Shown: piece by piece, positions 6,641 to 14,775 of the stretch
Layout: every line of letters begins with the position of its first letter
Numbering within the stretch: position 1 is the stretch's first letter
Assembly: GCA_021442845.1 (NCBI GenBank)
Contig: JABUSD010000009.1
Span: 1-14,865 of the forward strand
Source: Holdemanella sp.
Lineage (GTDB): Bacteria > Bacillota_I > Bacilli_A > Erysipelotrichales > Erysipelotrichaceae
Length of the DNA: 14,865 bases
Direction: 5' to 3'
Program-made: the position numbers and the translations under genes
The notes under the pieces: generated by a model
Told to the model about the DNA's origin: nothing
The model's database searches: none
What the model saw: only the letters and a program-made list of their open reading frames with translations

Positions 6641-7180
6641 ATGGAACCAAAAGAATGGATGCAGAACAAGAAAACAGTGCTTTCCAATGGAAAATTGGAT
6701 ATGTTGATAGAACAGGTACGAGAAGAAGAGGATCTTCTTCTTTTAGAGATGTCTAAATTGGAAGCCTATGATTATATGGTTTCAAAACTTAACTATCTAA
6801 GAAGAAAGAATGCCGGAAACTGCAAGGAGTTTAATGTGATGATTCGCCCTGGTGATATCTGTTATATAGATTTTGGACAAGCCTATCGCTGTGAAATCGG
6901 CTATCTCCATTTTGGCCTGATTTTATCCATCTATAACTCTAAGGTGTTTGTCGTACCTTTATCAGGGGATATGCGCAAATCAAGTCAATATTTTGGGCAG
7001 GCACAGAAGGAGCACATCTTCCGCATTGGAAGAATTCCAGGCCTCAGCAAGATTTCCTCTGTCTATCTAAATGATGCCAAATGGCTGAATTCTGCCCGCA
7101 TCATAGATGTCAAGGCATATATCTCCCCGGATAGTGATTTGTTCAAAGAGATAAAAAGAAGAATAATGGAATGCATTTAA
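6641..7180 (+). CDS. PemK/MazF-fold protein with N-terminal helical extension
   Basis: MazF/PemK proteins are small SH3-like barrel endoribonucleases, usually toxins paired with an upstream antitoxin. This 179-residue protein has the fold's opening signature at residues 68-79 (IRPGDICYIDFG). It is followed by EIGYLHFGLILSI, corresponding to the usual E-x-G-x-x-R-P-x-x-V-I-S strand, and KVFVVPLSGD. A C-terminal basic helix (LFKEIKRRI) ends the protein. The G-x-x-R-P arginine/proline pair is replaced by Leu-His-Phe-Gly. Residues 1-60 form a charged, probably helical extension not found in minimal MazF. The start at 6641 follows a terminator and an extended -10; the open frame continues upstream into the previous gene but cannot be used across the terminator. 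No antitoxin gene lies next to it, so toxin function is uncertain. Confidence 0.65.
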   Translation: MEPKEWMQNKKTVLSNGKLDMLIEQVREEEDLLLLEMSKLEAYDYMVSKLNYLRRKNAGNCKEFNVMIRPGDICYIDFGQAYRCEIGYLHFGLILSIYNSKVFVVPLSGDMRKSSQYFGQAQKEHIFRIGRIPGLSKISSVYLNDAKWLNSARIIDVKAYISPDSDLFKEIKRRIMECI

Positions 7181-7189
7181 TGAAAAATC

Positions 7190-7204
7190 TGTTATGATGG
7201 GAAC
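7190..7204 (+). promoter_or_regulatory. Extended -10 promoter predicting a leaderless tilS mRNA
   Basis: TGTTATGAT at 7190-7198 is an extended -10 (TGn plus TATGAT, 5/6). The hexamer ends exactly 6 bases before the tilS ATG at 7205. The only purine run (GGGA at 7199-7202) is 2 bases from the ATG, too near to act as a ribosome binding site. No -35 box is seen. Confidence 0.5.
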
Positions 7205-8374
7205 ATGAAAAAAATAATTGTAGCAGTATCGGGAGGTCCTGATTCCATGGCACTTCTAGATATGTTGTATACTGAAAAGAAATATGATATTATTGTTGCC
7301 CACGTAAACTATCAGAAAAGAAAAACAGCCAATCGGGATGAAAAGATTGTACAGGCATACTGTGATCGAAACAGCCTTCTGTTTCGTGTGTTGAGACCTG
7401 TCTTTTTTCATGATGATAACTTTCAGGCATGGGCAAGAAAGGTGCGATATGACTTCTTTATGGAACTGGGAAAAGAATATCATATAGAGGATGTGTATGT
7501 AGCCCATCATAAGGATGATCTGATTGAAACATATATTTTTCAGAAGAATCGGGATATGTTATGTGAATGGTATGGAATAAAACCAGAATCGGTATATAAA
7601 TCCATCCATATCCATAGGCCGTTATTATCCTATACAAAAGCGGAGCTAAAAAGATATTGTGATGAAAAAGATATTGAATATGGGATTGATGAATCCAATT
7701 TAAGTGATGCCTATACAAGAAATAAGATTCGTCATAAAGTAGTGGATTTCATGTCTTTAAAAGAAAAAGATCAGATTGTATCTGAAATTGAAAGCGAAAA
7801 TGATGCGTTACAGAAGCTAAGAATCGAAATGGATGATTTCTTTAAGACCTGGGATCAGGATCTATCAATTCTATCAAAATCATGGATGTATTTGGAATTC
7901 TATCTTTATACAAAAACAGGAAAACATTTCGCAAGAAAATACTGTGTTTCATTAATGGAACAGTTAAAACAGAATGCCTTGATTGATTTAAAAGGTTTCT
8001 ATCTGGAAAGGTTTGGGAATGCCATCTATTTAGAAGAAAAAAAAGAAGAGGTGGATTTGTGTTTTGATGCCATTACATATGGTGATTATCCTAGCTTTAA
8101 GCTCTGCAAAGAGGGCAAGGTTATTGAAGGAATTACACTTTCAAAAGCAGATTTTCCTATTCGCGTTCGAACGGTGAGAGCAGGAGATACCATTTTGCTT
8201 AGATTAGGCAGAAAGAACATACATCGCTTTTTTGTCGACCGGAAAATTCCTAAACATAAACGGCTGGACTGGATTGTGGTAGAAAATAGACAAAAGGATA
8301 TCATATTTGTCCCAGGAATTGGTTGTGACATCAATCATTTTAGTGTAAAACCGAATTTGTTTGTGTTAAAATAA
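7205..8374 (+). CDS. tilS: tRNA(Ile)-lysidine synthetase
   Basis: TilS joins lysine to C2 of C34 in the CAU anticodon of tRNA-Ile with ATP, so that the tRNA reads AUA; it is normally essential. The 389 residues show the N-type PP-loop SGGPDS at 9-14, HVN at 33-35, HHKDDLIET at 101-109, and DESN...TRNKIRH near 162-177. A C-terminal TilS domain contains GDTILLRLGRKNIHRFFVDRK-type residues near 329-348 and ends in a strand with IIFVPGIG. The usual H-V-N-H-G-L-R is H-V-N-Y-Q-K-R here. The protein is shorter than B. subtilis TilS, mainly in the middle region. It leads the conserved order tilS-hpt-ftsH. Translation would start on a leaderless or nearly leaderless transcript. Confidence 0.93.
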   Translation: MKKIIVAVSGGPDSMALLDMLYTEKKYDIIVAHVNYQKRKTANRDEKIVQAYCDRNSLLFRVLRPVFFHDDNFQAWARKVRYDFFMELGKEYHIEDVYVAHHKDDLIETYIFQKNRDMLCEWYGIKPESVYKSIHIHRPLLSYTKAELKRYCDEKDIEYGIDESNLSDAYTRNKIRHKVVDFMSLKEKDQIVSEIESENDALQKLRIEMDDFFKTWDQDLSILSKSWMYLEFYLYTKTGKHFARKYCVSLMEQLKQNALIDLKGFYLERFGNAIYLEEKKEEVDLCFDAITYGDYPSFKLCKEGKVIEGITLSKADFPIRVRTVRAGDTILLRLGRKNIHRFFVDRKIPKHKRLDWIVVENRQKDIIFVPGIGCDINHFSVKPNLFVLK

Positions 8375-8392
8375 AAGTTGTTACTTAAGGAG
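8364..8392 (+). promoter_or_regulatory. Candidate -10 and strong ribosome binding site for hpt
   Basis: TGTTAAAAT at 8364-8372 could be an extended -10 (TGn plus TAAAAT) overlapping the end of tilS. AAGGAG at 8387-8392 is a strong Shine-Dalgarno sequence 8 bases before ATG 8401. Bases 8387-8403 (AAGGAGATATACATATG) equal the phage T7 gene 10 initiation region. The ribosome binding site is firm; the promoter is only a suggestion. Confidence 0.5.
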
Positions 8393-8400
8393 ATATACAT

Positions 8401-8943
8401 ATGATCCAAAATGATATTGAAAGAATTTTAGTGTCAGAAGAAGAGATCGCTGCTCGTTGCGTTGAACTAGCACACGCATTAGAAACACATTATAAGGATG
8501 AAAAAGAACCAGTTTTAATTGTGGGTCTATTAAGAGGAAGTGTTCCTTTTATGGCAGAATTAATGAAGAGGTTTTCATTCCCTTGTGAAATTGACTTTAT
8601 GTCTGTAAGCTCATATAGCGGAAGTAAGTCTACAGGGGATGTAAAGATTAATAAAGATATGGATGTATCCTGTGAAAATCGTCCAGTATTGATTGTAGAA
8701 GACATTGTAGATACAGGACGAACATTAAAGGCTGTGAAGCATCTGTTCTTCCACAGAGGAGCAAAAGATGTAAAAATCGTATCTTTATTGGATAAACCAG
8801 ATCGTCGTGTTGTCGACATTGAAGCCGATTATGTAGGATTTACTATTCCTAATGAATTTGTAGTTGGATATGGTCTTGACTATGATCAAAAGTATAGAAA
8901 TCTACCTTATATTGGCGTTTTAAAGCGCGAAATCTACGAATAG
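8401..8943 (+). CDS. hpt: Hypoxanthine (guanine) phosphoribosyltransferase
   Basis: Hpt makes IMP or GMP from hypoxanthine or guanine and PRPP in cytoplasmic purine salvage. The 180 residues fit the family. The PRPP-binding motif [10 protein letters not shown] spans about 99-108, with the acidic pair E100-D101. LLRGS near 43-47 is the pyrophosphate loop, and [10 protein letters not shown] near 71-80 is the flexible active-site loop. DKPDRRV and [20 protein letters not shown] near the C-terminus complete the purine site. It lies between tilS and ftsH as in Bacillus, 26 bases after tilS and with its own strong ribosome binding site. The stop codon is followed at once by the ftsH ribosome binding site. 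Confidence 0.96.
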   Translation: MIQNDIERILVSEEEIAARCVELAHALETHYKDEKEPVLIVGLLRGSVPFMAELMKRFSFPCEIDFMSVSSYSGSKSTGDVKINKDMDVSCENRPVLIVEDIVDTGRTLKAVKHLFFHRGAKDVKIVSLLDKPDRRVVDIEADYVGFTIPNEFVVGYGLDYDQKYRNLPYIGVLKREIYE

Positions 8944-8953
8944 GAGGGATATA

Positions 8954-10903
8954 ATGAAAAAATGGCTAACATACCTGCCAACAATTTTCATCATTAGTAT
9001 TGTATTGTCTTTGGTTTTGTTTAATAGAACATCCGTTTCTACAGAATTGGATTATGCTGAATTTAAAAAGGTTTCAGAAAAAGTTGCCTTTGATGAGACG
9101 AGCATGACAATCAGTTCCACTGTTATTGAGCTAAGTGGAACCTATCGAGTTAAAGGAACGACTGAAAAAGTTGCCTTTGATGTTCTGTTACCTAGAACAG
9201 ATGGAAATATCGAATGGTTACAGGAACGCCTTACAAAAGATGGAGGTACTGTTGAGATAAAGAACCCAGAAGTAAGCAATCTCTGGATTACATTGATCGG
9301 ACAGATGCTACCATTTGTCATTGTAGCGATTATCTTTTATCTGATGATGTCAAAGATGGGTGGCGGATCGAATGCGAAAGCCTTTGAATTTGCGAAATCA
9401 AGAGCTCGTATGGAAAACGATGTCAAAGTCCGCTTTAAAGATGTTGCAGGTTGTGAAGAGGAAAAAGAAGAAGTCAAGGAGATTATTGACTATCTAAAAG
9501 CGCCACAGAAATTTACAGATATGGGTGCTCATATTCCTAAGGGAATTCTGATGGTAGGGCCTCCAGGAACTGGTAAGACACTTCTTGCCAAGGCTGTTGC
9601 TGGAGAAGCCAACGTGCCATTCTTCTCGATTTCTGGTTCTGACTTTGTAGAAATGTTTGTTGGTACCGGAGCAAGCCGTGTTCGTGATATGTTCAAGAAT
9701 GCGCAGAAGAATGCACCATGTATTATATTTATTGATGAAATCGATGCCGTAGGACGCCAGAGAGGTGCCGGTATGGGTGGAGGAAACGACGAACGTGAAC
9801 AGACATTGAATCAGCTTTTGGTTGAAATGGATGGTATGACAGATAATCTGGGAATTGTAGTAATCGCGGCTACAAATAGACCGGATGTACTGGATCCAGC
9901 CCTATTGCGTTCAGGACGTTTCGATAGAAATGTAACGGTTAACTTACCGGATGTAAAAGGACGAAAGGAAATCCTTGAAGTTCATGCTCGCAACAAGAAG
10001 CTTTCATCGGATGTAAGCCTTGAAAATCTGGCAAAACGAACACCAGGATTCTCTGGGGCCGATCTTGCCAATGTATTGAATGAAGGAGCTATTCTTGCGG
10101 TTCGTAATAAGAAAAAAGTGATCACAATGAATGATCTGGATGAAGCAATTGACCGTGTTATGATGGGACCTGCCAAGAAATCCAAGAAATATTCTGAAAC
10201 CGATAAGTGGCTTGTATCGTATCATGAAGCTGGACATGCCGTTATTGGATTGAAACTGGAAGATGCAGATGCAGTACAGAAGGTAACTATCATTCCACGT
10301 GGTGAAGCGGGTGGATATAATTTGATGATGCCTCGTGAAGAGAAATTCTTCCATAGAAAAAGCGAATTCATCGCTAAGATTACAGGTCTTTTAGGTGGAC
10401 GTACAGCCGAAGAATTAGTCTTTGGTGAAGTATCAGCCGGTGCGGTGAATGATATCGAACAGTTGACAAAGATTGCCAAGAACATGGTTCGTGTCTATGG
10501 TATGTCATCATTAGGACCTATTCAATATGCAGATCCGCAAGGAAATGTATTCTTAGGACGAGATTATACACAGGGAAGTTCTTATTCAGCGGAAGTAGCC
10601 CAGTTGATTGACAAGGAAGTGCGTCAGATTGTGGATGAATGTCATGACAAATGTCGTCAGATTCTAGTTGAAAATAAAGATTTACTGGATTTGATTGCGA
10701 AATCACTGTTTGAATATGAAACTCTAACAAGCGAAGAGATTAATAACCTGATGGAATATGGTCAGATTAAAAATCCAAATGAGCCAGTTGTAGAAGAACC
10801 AGCTGTTCAGGAAGAAAAGGCTGTTCCTCCTCTACCAGTGACTCCAAACAAAGTGGATCAGCAGGATTTAGATGATGCACTGAGTGAATTAACGAAGAAA
10901 TAG
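8954..10903 (+). CDS. ftsH: ATP-dependent zinc metalloprotease FtsH (AAA+ membrane protease)
   Basis: FtsH is a hexameric membrane protease that removes misassembled membrane proteins and regulatory proteins. The 649 residues show one N-terminal membrane helix (about 7-23), a small extracytoplasmic domain (24-110), a second helix (111-131) and a cytoplasmic glycine-rich linker. The AAA module follows with Walker A GPPGTGKT at 202-209, Walker B IIFIDEID at 257-264 and the second region of homology, ATNRP...GRFDR, at 306-325. The peptidase domain has HEAGH at 424-428 and the third zinc ligand Asp500. The C-terminal tail (from about 618) is acidic and proline-rich, likely unstructured. AGGAGGG at 8942-8948 overlaps the hpt stop, so hpt and ftsH are tightly coupled. 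A hairpin begins 4 bases after the stop. Confidence 0.97.
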   Translation: MKKWLTYLPTIFIISIVLSLVLFNRTSVSTELDYAEFKKVSEKVAFDETSMTISSTVIELSGTYRVKGTTEKVAFDVLLPRTDGNIEWLQERLTKDGGTVEIKNPEVSNLWITLIGQMLPFVIVAIIFYLMMSKMGGGSNAKAFEFAKSRARMENDVKVRFKDVAGCEEEKEEVKEIIDYLKAPQKFTDMGAHIPKGILMVGPPGTGKTLLAKAVAGEANVPFFSISGSDFVEMFVGTGASRVRDMFKNAQKNAPCIIFIDEIDAVGRQRGAGMGGGNDEREQTLNQLLVEMDGMTDNLGIVVIAATNRPDVLDPALLRSGRFDRNVTVNLPDVKGRKEILEVHARNKKLSSDVSLENLAKRTPGFSGADLANVLNEGAILAVRNKKKVITMNDLDEAIDRVMMGPAKKSKKYSETDKWLVSYHEAGHAVIGLKLEDADAVQKVTIIPRGEAGGYNLMMPREEKFFHRKSEFIAKITGLLGGRTAEELVFGEVSAGAVNDIEQLTKIAKNMVRVYGMSSLGPIQYADPQGNVFLGRDYTQGSSYSAEVAQLIDKEVRQIVDECHDKCRQILVENKDLLDLIAKSLFEYETLTSEEINNLMEYGQIKNPNEPVVEEPAVQEEKAVPPLPVTPNKVDQQDLDDALSELTKK

Positions 10904-10907
10904 GATT

Positions 10908-10930
10908 AGACGCGAAGCGTCTTTTCTTTT
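10908..10930 (+). terminator. Terminator-like hairpin between ftsH and hslO
   Basis: The stem AGACGC (10908-10913) / GCGTCT (10917-10922) with a GAA triloop is followed by TTTTCTTTT. The T tract is interrupted by one C and runs up to the hslO ribosome binding site. No new promoter is evident before hslO, so it may end only part of the transcripts. Confidence 0.75.
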
Positions 10931-10943
10931 GGAAAGGAAATGT

Positions 10944-11831
10944 ATGAAAGATCAATTATTAAAGGCTTTGGTTTTAGACAATAAGGTGCGATTATACATT
11001 GCACGTACAACAGATCTTGTGCAGGAAGCAAGAGATCGATTTGATCTGCATTCCTGTGCAACAGCAGCCTTAGGAAGAACTTTATCCGTTGGTTCTCTAA
11101 TGGGAAGCATGTTGAAATCCAACCAGGAAATGTTGTCAATAACGATAAATGGGCACGGTCCAATTGGAACAATTATAGTTGATGCCTATCACGATGGACA
11201 TGTCCGAGGATTCTGTTCAGATCCGCATGTAGAAGATATCTATCATGAAAACGGAAAGTTGAATGTCGGGGCTGTTGTAGGGAAAGATGGAACATTAACC
11301 GTTACAAAAGATCTGCATATGCAGGATAACTTTGTGGGAACGGTTGAACTGCAAAGTGGTGAAATTGGCGATGACTTTGCCTATTACTTTACCTTATCAG
11401 AACAGACACCAACGGCAGTATCCGTAGGAGTACTCGTTACACCAGAAGGACAGGTAATCAGTGCAGGAGCTATGATTATCCAGATGCTTCCCGATGCGAC
11501 AGAAACGGAAATCGCATATTGTGAACACATCTTAAGCGGACTAAAGCCAATGTCCACTTTAATTTATGAATATGATGATTCTTCCTTAGAAGAGCTTGCC
11601 AGAGATTTGTTTGAAGATCCAAATATTTTAACCGTACAGGATATCTGTTTTGATTGCCCTTGTTCCAAGGAAAGAATGGCAAACGCATTATCGACCCTTT
11701 CGACAGATGACTTAATGGATATCATTGAACAGGATCATGGATGCGAAATCACATGTAATTTCTGCAACGAAAGATATCAGTTTAGCGAAAGCGAGCTGAT
11801 TGCGATTCTGGAGCGTCGAAATGTCCATTAA
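10944..11831 (+). CDS. hslO: Hsp33 redox-regulated molecular chaperone
   Basis: Hsp33 is a cytoplasmic holdase chaperone kept inactive by zinc bound to four cysteines and switched on by oxidation and unfolding. All four cysteines are present near the C-terminus of this 295-residue protein: C238-P-C240 and C271-N-F-C274. The family's N-terminal domain is clear, with LGRTLSVGSLMGSMLK near 43-58, INGHGPIGTIIVDA near 68-81 and VRGFCSDP near 87-94. The frame extends upstream to a TTG at 10929, but ATG 10944 is preferred: GGAAAGGA (10931-10938) is well placed for it, and the family begins M-x-D-x-L-x-K-A-L. In Bacillus coaX lies between ftsH and hslO; here it is missing. The last 11 bases overlap dusB. 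Confidence 0.95.
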   Translation: MKDQLLKALVLDNKVRLYIARTTDLVQEARDRFDLHSCATAALGRTLSVGSLMGSMLKSNQEMLSITINGHGPIGTIIVDAYHDGHVRGFCSDPHVEDIYHENGKLNVGAVVGKDGTLTVTKDLHMQDNFVGTVELQSGEIGDDFAYYFTLSEQTPTAVSVGVLVTPEGQVISAGAMIIQMLPDATETEIAYCEHILSGLKPMSTLIYEYDDSSLEELARDLFEDPNILTVQDICFDCPCSKERMANALSTLSTDDLMDIIEQDHGCEITCNFCNERYQFSESELIAILERRNVH

Positions 11832-12795
11832 AATTGGGAATGTTGAAATTCAAAATCCAGTAATTATTGCGCCAATGGCAGGCGTCAGCACAATCGCATT
11901 CCGTAAAATTTCCAAGGAATTTGGTGCTGGCCTTGTTTGTAATGAGATGGTCAGCGACAAAGCGTTATTCTATGATTCAAAGAAGACGATGCGTATGCTG
12001 GAAATTGATGAAAATGAACATCCTGTGAGCTTTCAGGTTTTTGGACATGATATCGATACAGTAGTCTATGCAGCTAAATTTCTGGATACACAGACAGATT
12101 GTGACATCATCGATTTCAACATGGGATGTCCTGTCAACAAGGTAATCAAGGCAAGGGCAGGAAGCTATCTGATGAAAGATATTGATTATGCCAAAGAACT
12201 TGTATCCAGTATAGTAAAAAACGTTTCCAAACCAGTAACAGTCAAGATGCGTTTAGGATATGATATGGATCATATCAACTGTGTAGAAATGGCAAAGGCG
12301 ATGGAAGAAGCAGGCGCAAGTGCAATTGCACTGCATGCCCGTACCAGATCCCAGATGTATGAGGGAAAAGCTGAGTGGTCGTATATTAAGAAGGTAAAAG
12401 ACGCTGTTTCAATTCCTGTATTTGGCAACGGGGATGTGCGTAATGTTGAAGATTTTAAGAAGATGATGGAAATGACAGGCTGTGATGGCGTTATGTTAGG
12501 ACGTGGAATTATTGGAAATCCATTTCTGATTCAGGACTGTGTGGATTCTTTAACAGGAGCAGAACATACATTCACAATCGACGATCGCATTCGCATTTGC
12601 CTTCAGCACGCAAAAGACCTATCAAACTATAAAGGAGAAGGTGTTGCGATGAAGGAAATGAGAGGATTATCTAGCTGGTATTTAAAAGGACTCCCATTTA
12701 GCCATGTCTTTAAGGATAAATGTGCAACGGTTTCTACAATTCAGGATTTAGAAACTATATTATATGAATATAAAGCGGTTTTAGAGAGTGAATAA
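11821..12795 (+). CDS. dusB: tRNA-dihydrouridine synthase, DusB-like
   Basis: Dus enzymes use FMN and NADPH to reduce specific uridines in tRNA to dihydrouridine. The 324 residues form a TIM barrel. APMAGVS at 17-23 is the first FMN site, and the catalytic Cys103 lies in NMGCPVNKV. Lys142 in VKMRLGY and His172 in ALHARTR are also present. GNGDV near 202-206 and VMLGRGIIGNP near 214-224 form the FMN phosphate site. A helical C-terminal domain follows. The open frame reaches upstream to a TTG at 11800, but ATG 11821 matches the family N-terminus and has GGAG at 11810-11813, 7 bases away. It overlaps hslO by 11 bases. DusB-type assignment within the Dus family is likely, not proven. The stop codon lies in the terminator loop. 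Confidence 0.92.
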   Translation: MSIKIGNVEIQNPVIIAPMAGVSTIAFRKISKEFGAGLVCNEMVSDKALFYDSKKTMRMLEIDENEHPVSFQVFGHDIDTVVYAAKFLDTQTDCDIIDFNMGCPVNKVIKARAGSYLMKDIDYAKELVSSIVKNVSKPVTVKMRLGYDMDHINCVEMAKAMEEAGASAIALHARTRSQMYEGKAEWSYIKKVKDAVSIPVFGNGDVRNVEDFKKMMEMTGCDGVMLGRGIIGNPFLIQDCVDSLTGAEHTFTIDDRIRICLQHAKDLSNYKGEGVAMKEMRGLSSWYLKGLPFSHVFKDKCATVSTIQDLETILYEYKAVLESE

Positions 12796-12808
12796 TCACT
12801 CTCTTTTT
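12783..12808 (+). terminator. Rho-independent terminator with the dusB stop codon in its loop
   Basis: A perfect 9-base stem AGAGAGTGA (12783-12791) / TCACTCTCT (12796-12804) encloses the 4-base loop ATAA and ends in a run of five T residues (12804-12808). The TAA stop (12793-12795) is part of the loop, so the 5' arm encodes the last residues of dusB. Confidence 0.92.
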
Positions 12809-12871
12809 GTGACCAAAAGTCATTATTTATATGAATTGTTATACATTCGATGAAATTTTCCTTTTTTCTTA

Positions 12872-12902
12872 TATTAATAAAGGGTAAAATAGGGGTAAGG
12901 AG
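12872..12902 (+). promoter_or_regulatory. Likely glgB promoter region and ribosome binding site
   Basis: The 117-base gap between dusB and glgB is very A/T-rich. TAAAAT at 12885-12890 is the best -10 candidate and TATTAA at 12872-12877 an alternative; no good -35 box is seen. TAAGGAGA (12896-12903) is a strong ribosome binding site, about 9 bases before ATG 12913. Nothing else is visible in the gap. Confidence 0.4.
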
Positions 12903-12912
12903 ACTGTGAATT

Positions 12913-14733
12913 ATGGAATATACTTTAACACAAGCTTTTTTTGAAGGGCGTGACATCAAGGCTTATAATATTTTCGGTGCCCATGTACAAAAAGATGGTG
13001 TACGGTTTGCGGTGTATGCACCAAATGCACAAAGAATCAGTGTGGTTGGTTCTTTTAATGACTGGGATGAAACAGCAGATCCAATGGTTCGAGATGAAAA
13101 AGGAATCTGGGAATGTACAGTAAAGAGTGCAAAAGTTGGCGATAGTTATAAATATCGTGTTGTTCAAAAATATGGAAATGTTGTGGATAAGATTGATCCA
13201 TATGCTTTCTATAGTGAAATGCGTCCAAAGACAAATTCTGTTATCGCCGATTTATCATATGACGGATGGACAGATAAGAAATGGATGAATTCAAGATCAA
13301 AGAATTTTGATAAACCTGTCAATATTTATGAAATGCATGTTGGATCATGGACAAAAGAAGGGGAAGAATTCTGCCAATATAAAGATATTGAAGCGGATTT
13401 AATCGCACACTGCAAGAAACATAACTTTACGCATGTTGAAGTTATGCCTTTATGTGAACATCCATTCGATGGTTCATGGGGATATCAATGTACGGCATAT
13501 TTCGCATCAACAGCCCGCTGTGGTACAAATCAGGATCTGATGCATTTTGTCAATGCACTTCATGAAGCGGGAATTGGAATTATTATGGATTTTGTTCCAG
13601 TACACTTTGTAAAGGATGATTATGCACTTCGTTACTTTGATGGAACGCCATTGTATGAATATGATAAGGAAGAGGATGCGAACTCAGAATGGGGAACTTT
13701 GAATTTTAATCTATGGAGAGAAGAAGTTCGCTGTTTCTTGATGAGTGCAGCTAACTTCTGGTTAGATAAGTATCATTTTGATGGATTGCGCATGGATGCG
13801 ATTTCGAATGCGATTTTCTGGAAGGGAAATAAGACAAGAGGTGTCAATGAAGGTGCCTGCAACTTTATGAAACGTATGAATCATATGTTGAATGAGGAAC
13901 ATAAAGGAAAAATTATGCTGATTGCAGAAGACTCATCGGATTTCCAGGGAGTTACACATTTAGGCTTAGATGGTGGTCTTGGATTTGACTATAAGTGGGA
14001 TTTAGGCTGGATGAATGATACCTTCAAGTATTTTAAGATGGATCCAATCTATCGCCAGTATCACCATAACCTGATCAACTGGTCAATGGCTTATTTCTAT
14101 AGCGAAAAGTTTATCTTACCTTTCTCACACGATGAAGTTGTTCATGGAAAGGCAACTGTAGTGGATAAGATGTGGGGTACATATGAACAGAAATTTGCTC
14201 AGGCGAGAGCTTTATATGCTTACATGTTCTTACATCCAGGTAAGAAGTTGAACTTTATGGGAAATGAACTGGGAATGCTGCGTGAATGGGATGAACAGAG
14301 AAGCTGTGACTGGTTCTTAAGAGATTATCCTATGCATGATTCCTTTGAAAAATATTTTGCAGATTTAGGAAAGCTTTATGTAGAAAACGATGCTTTCTAT
14401 GGAAGAGATTATGACTGGGATAGCTTCCAGTGGATTGATGCAGATGATAAACAGCACAATACATACTCATTCATTCGTAAAGGCACGAAAAAGGATTTCA
14501 TTGTAATCCTAAATTTCTCTACAAATCAGTATCACTTGCAGTTTGGTGTGCCTACAGCCGGCCTATATCGTGAAGTGTTGAACTCTCAATGGGGTCAGTA
14601 TAACGGAGACTGGGTTGGTGGAATTCCAAGAATAGCACATTCTATCAAATTTAAGAGAAATAATCAGCCATATATGATTGAAGTGGAAGTACCTGCATTT
14701 GGCGCTATCGTATATGAAGTAGAAAAGAGATAA
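12913..14733 (+). CDS. glgB: 1,4-alpha-glucan branching enzyme (GH13 with CBM48)
   Basis: GlgB makes alpha-1,6 branches in glycogen by cutting and transferring alpha-1,4 chains. The 606-residue protein has an N-terminal CBM48-type domain (about 20-110, with VRFAVYAPNAQ and VGSFNDWD) and a GH13 barrel with all four conserved regions: D226-F-V-P-V-H231, GLRMD with nucleophile Asp295, IAEDSS with acid/base Glu339, and SHDEVVHGK with His406-Asp407. An all-beta C-terminal domain ends the protein. WGYQCTAYFA near 189-198 is typical of branching enzymes. The N-terminus is short, lacking the extra domain of the E. coli enzyme. No other glycogen gene (glgC, glgA, glgP) is beside it, so it is monocistronic here, between two terminators. 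It indicates storage polysaccharide synthesis elsewhere in the genome. Confidence 0.95.
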   Translation: MEYTLTQAFFEGRDIKAYNIFGAHVQKDGVRFAVYAPNAQRISVVGSFNDWDETADPMVRDEKGIWECTVKSAKVGDSYKYRVVQKYGNVVDKIDPYAFYSEMRPKTNSVIADLSYDGWTDKKWMNSRSKNFDKPVNIYEMHVGSWTKEGEEFCQYKDIEADLIAHCKKHNFTHVEVMPLCEHPFDGSWGYQCTAYFASTARCGTNQDLMHFVNALHEAGIGIIMDFVPVHFVKDDYALRYFDGTPLYEYDKEEDANSEWGTLNFNLWREEVRCFLMSAANFWLDKYHFDGLRMDAISNAIFWKGNKTRGVNEGACNFMKRMNHMLNEEHKGKIMLIAEDSSDFQGVTHLGLDGGLGFDYKWDLGWMNDTFKYFKMDPIYRQYHHNLINWSMAYFYSEKFILPFSHDEVVHGKATVVDKMWGTYEQKFAQARALYAYMFLHPGKKLNFMGNELGMLREWDEQRSCDWFLRDYPMHDSFEKYFADLGKLYVENDAFYGRDYDWDSFQWIDADDKQHNTYSFIRKGTKKDFIVILNFSTNQYHLQFGVPTAGLYREVLNSQWGQYNGDWVGGIPRIAHSIKFKRNNQPYMIEVEVPAFGAIVYEVEKR

Positions 14734-14762
14734 AAAGATTAGGCATGGACCTAATCTTTTTT
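14732..14762 (+). terminator. Rho-independent terminator after glgB
   Basis: A 12-base stem (14732-14743 with 14750-14761, core AGATTAGG / CCTAATCT) has the loop CATGGA and a T run at 14757-14762. The stem starts within the glgB stop codon. The outer A-T pairs make it partly symmetric, so it could also stop antisense transcription. Confidence 0.9.
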
Positions 14763-14763
14763 G

Positions 14764-14775
14764 TATAATCAGTGT
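14764..14775 (+). promoter_or_regulatory. Perfect TATAAT 6 bases before an ATG: leaderless promoter
   Basis: TATAAT at 14764-14769 starts two bases after the last T of the glgB terminator and ends 6 bases before ATG 14776. The predicted transcription start is the A of the ATG. There is no Shine-Dalgarno sequence; any -35 contact would fall inside the terminator hairpin, and none resembles TTGACA. Confidence 0.55.

Noticed and set aside
8490..8819. Open frame on the - strand opposite hpt (109 codons)
   Set aside because: It lies wholly within a well-conserved gene and shows no family features; treated as an antisense shadow.
10004..10354. Open frame on the - strand opposite ftsH (116 codons)
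   Set aside because: Cys/His/Ile-rich translation typical of antisense frames; the + strand gene is certain.
10929..10943. TTG start for hslO giving five extra residues
   Set aside because: The TTG lies in the terminator T tract and in front of the ribosome binding site that serves ATG 10944; Hsp33 proteins begin at the M-K-D position.
11800..11820. TTG start for dusB giving seven extra residues
   Set aside because: The extra residues do not match the family, and GGAG is correctly spaced for ATG 11821.
12796..12912. Possible small RNA or riboswitch in the dusB-glgB gap
   Set aside because: Apart from the terminator, the gap is A/T-rich with no strong stem or recognisable aptamer; a promoter and ribosome binding site explain it.
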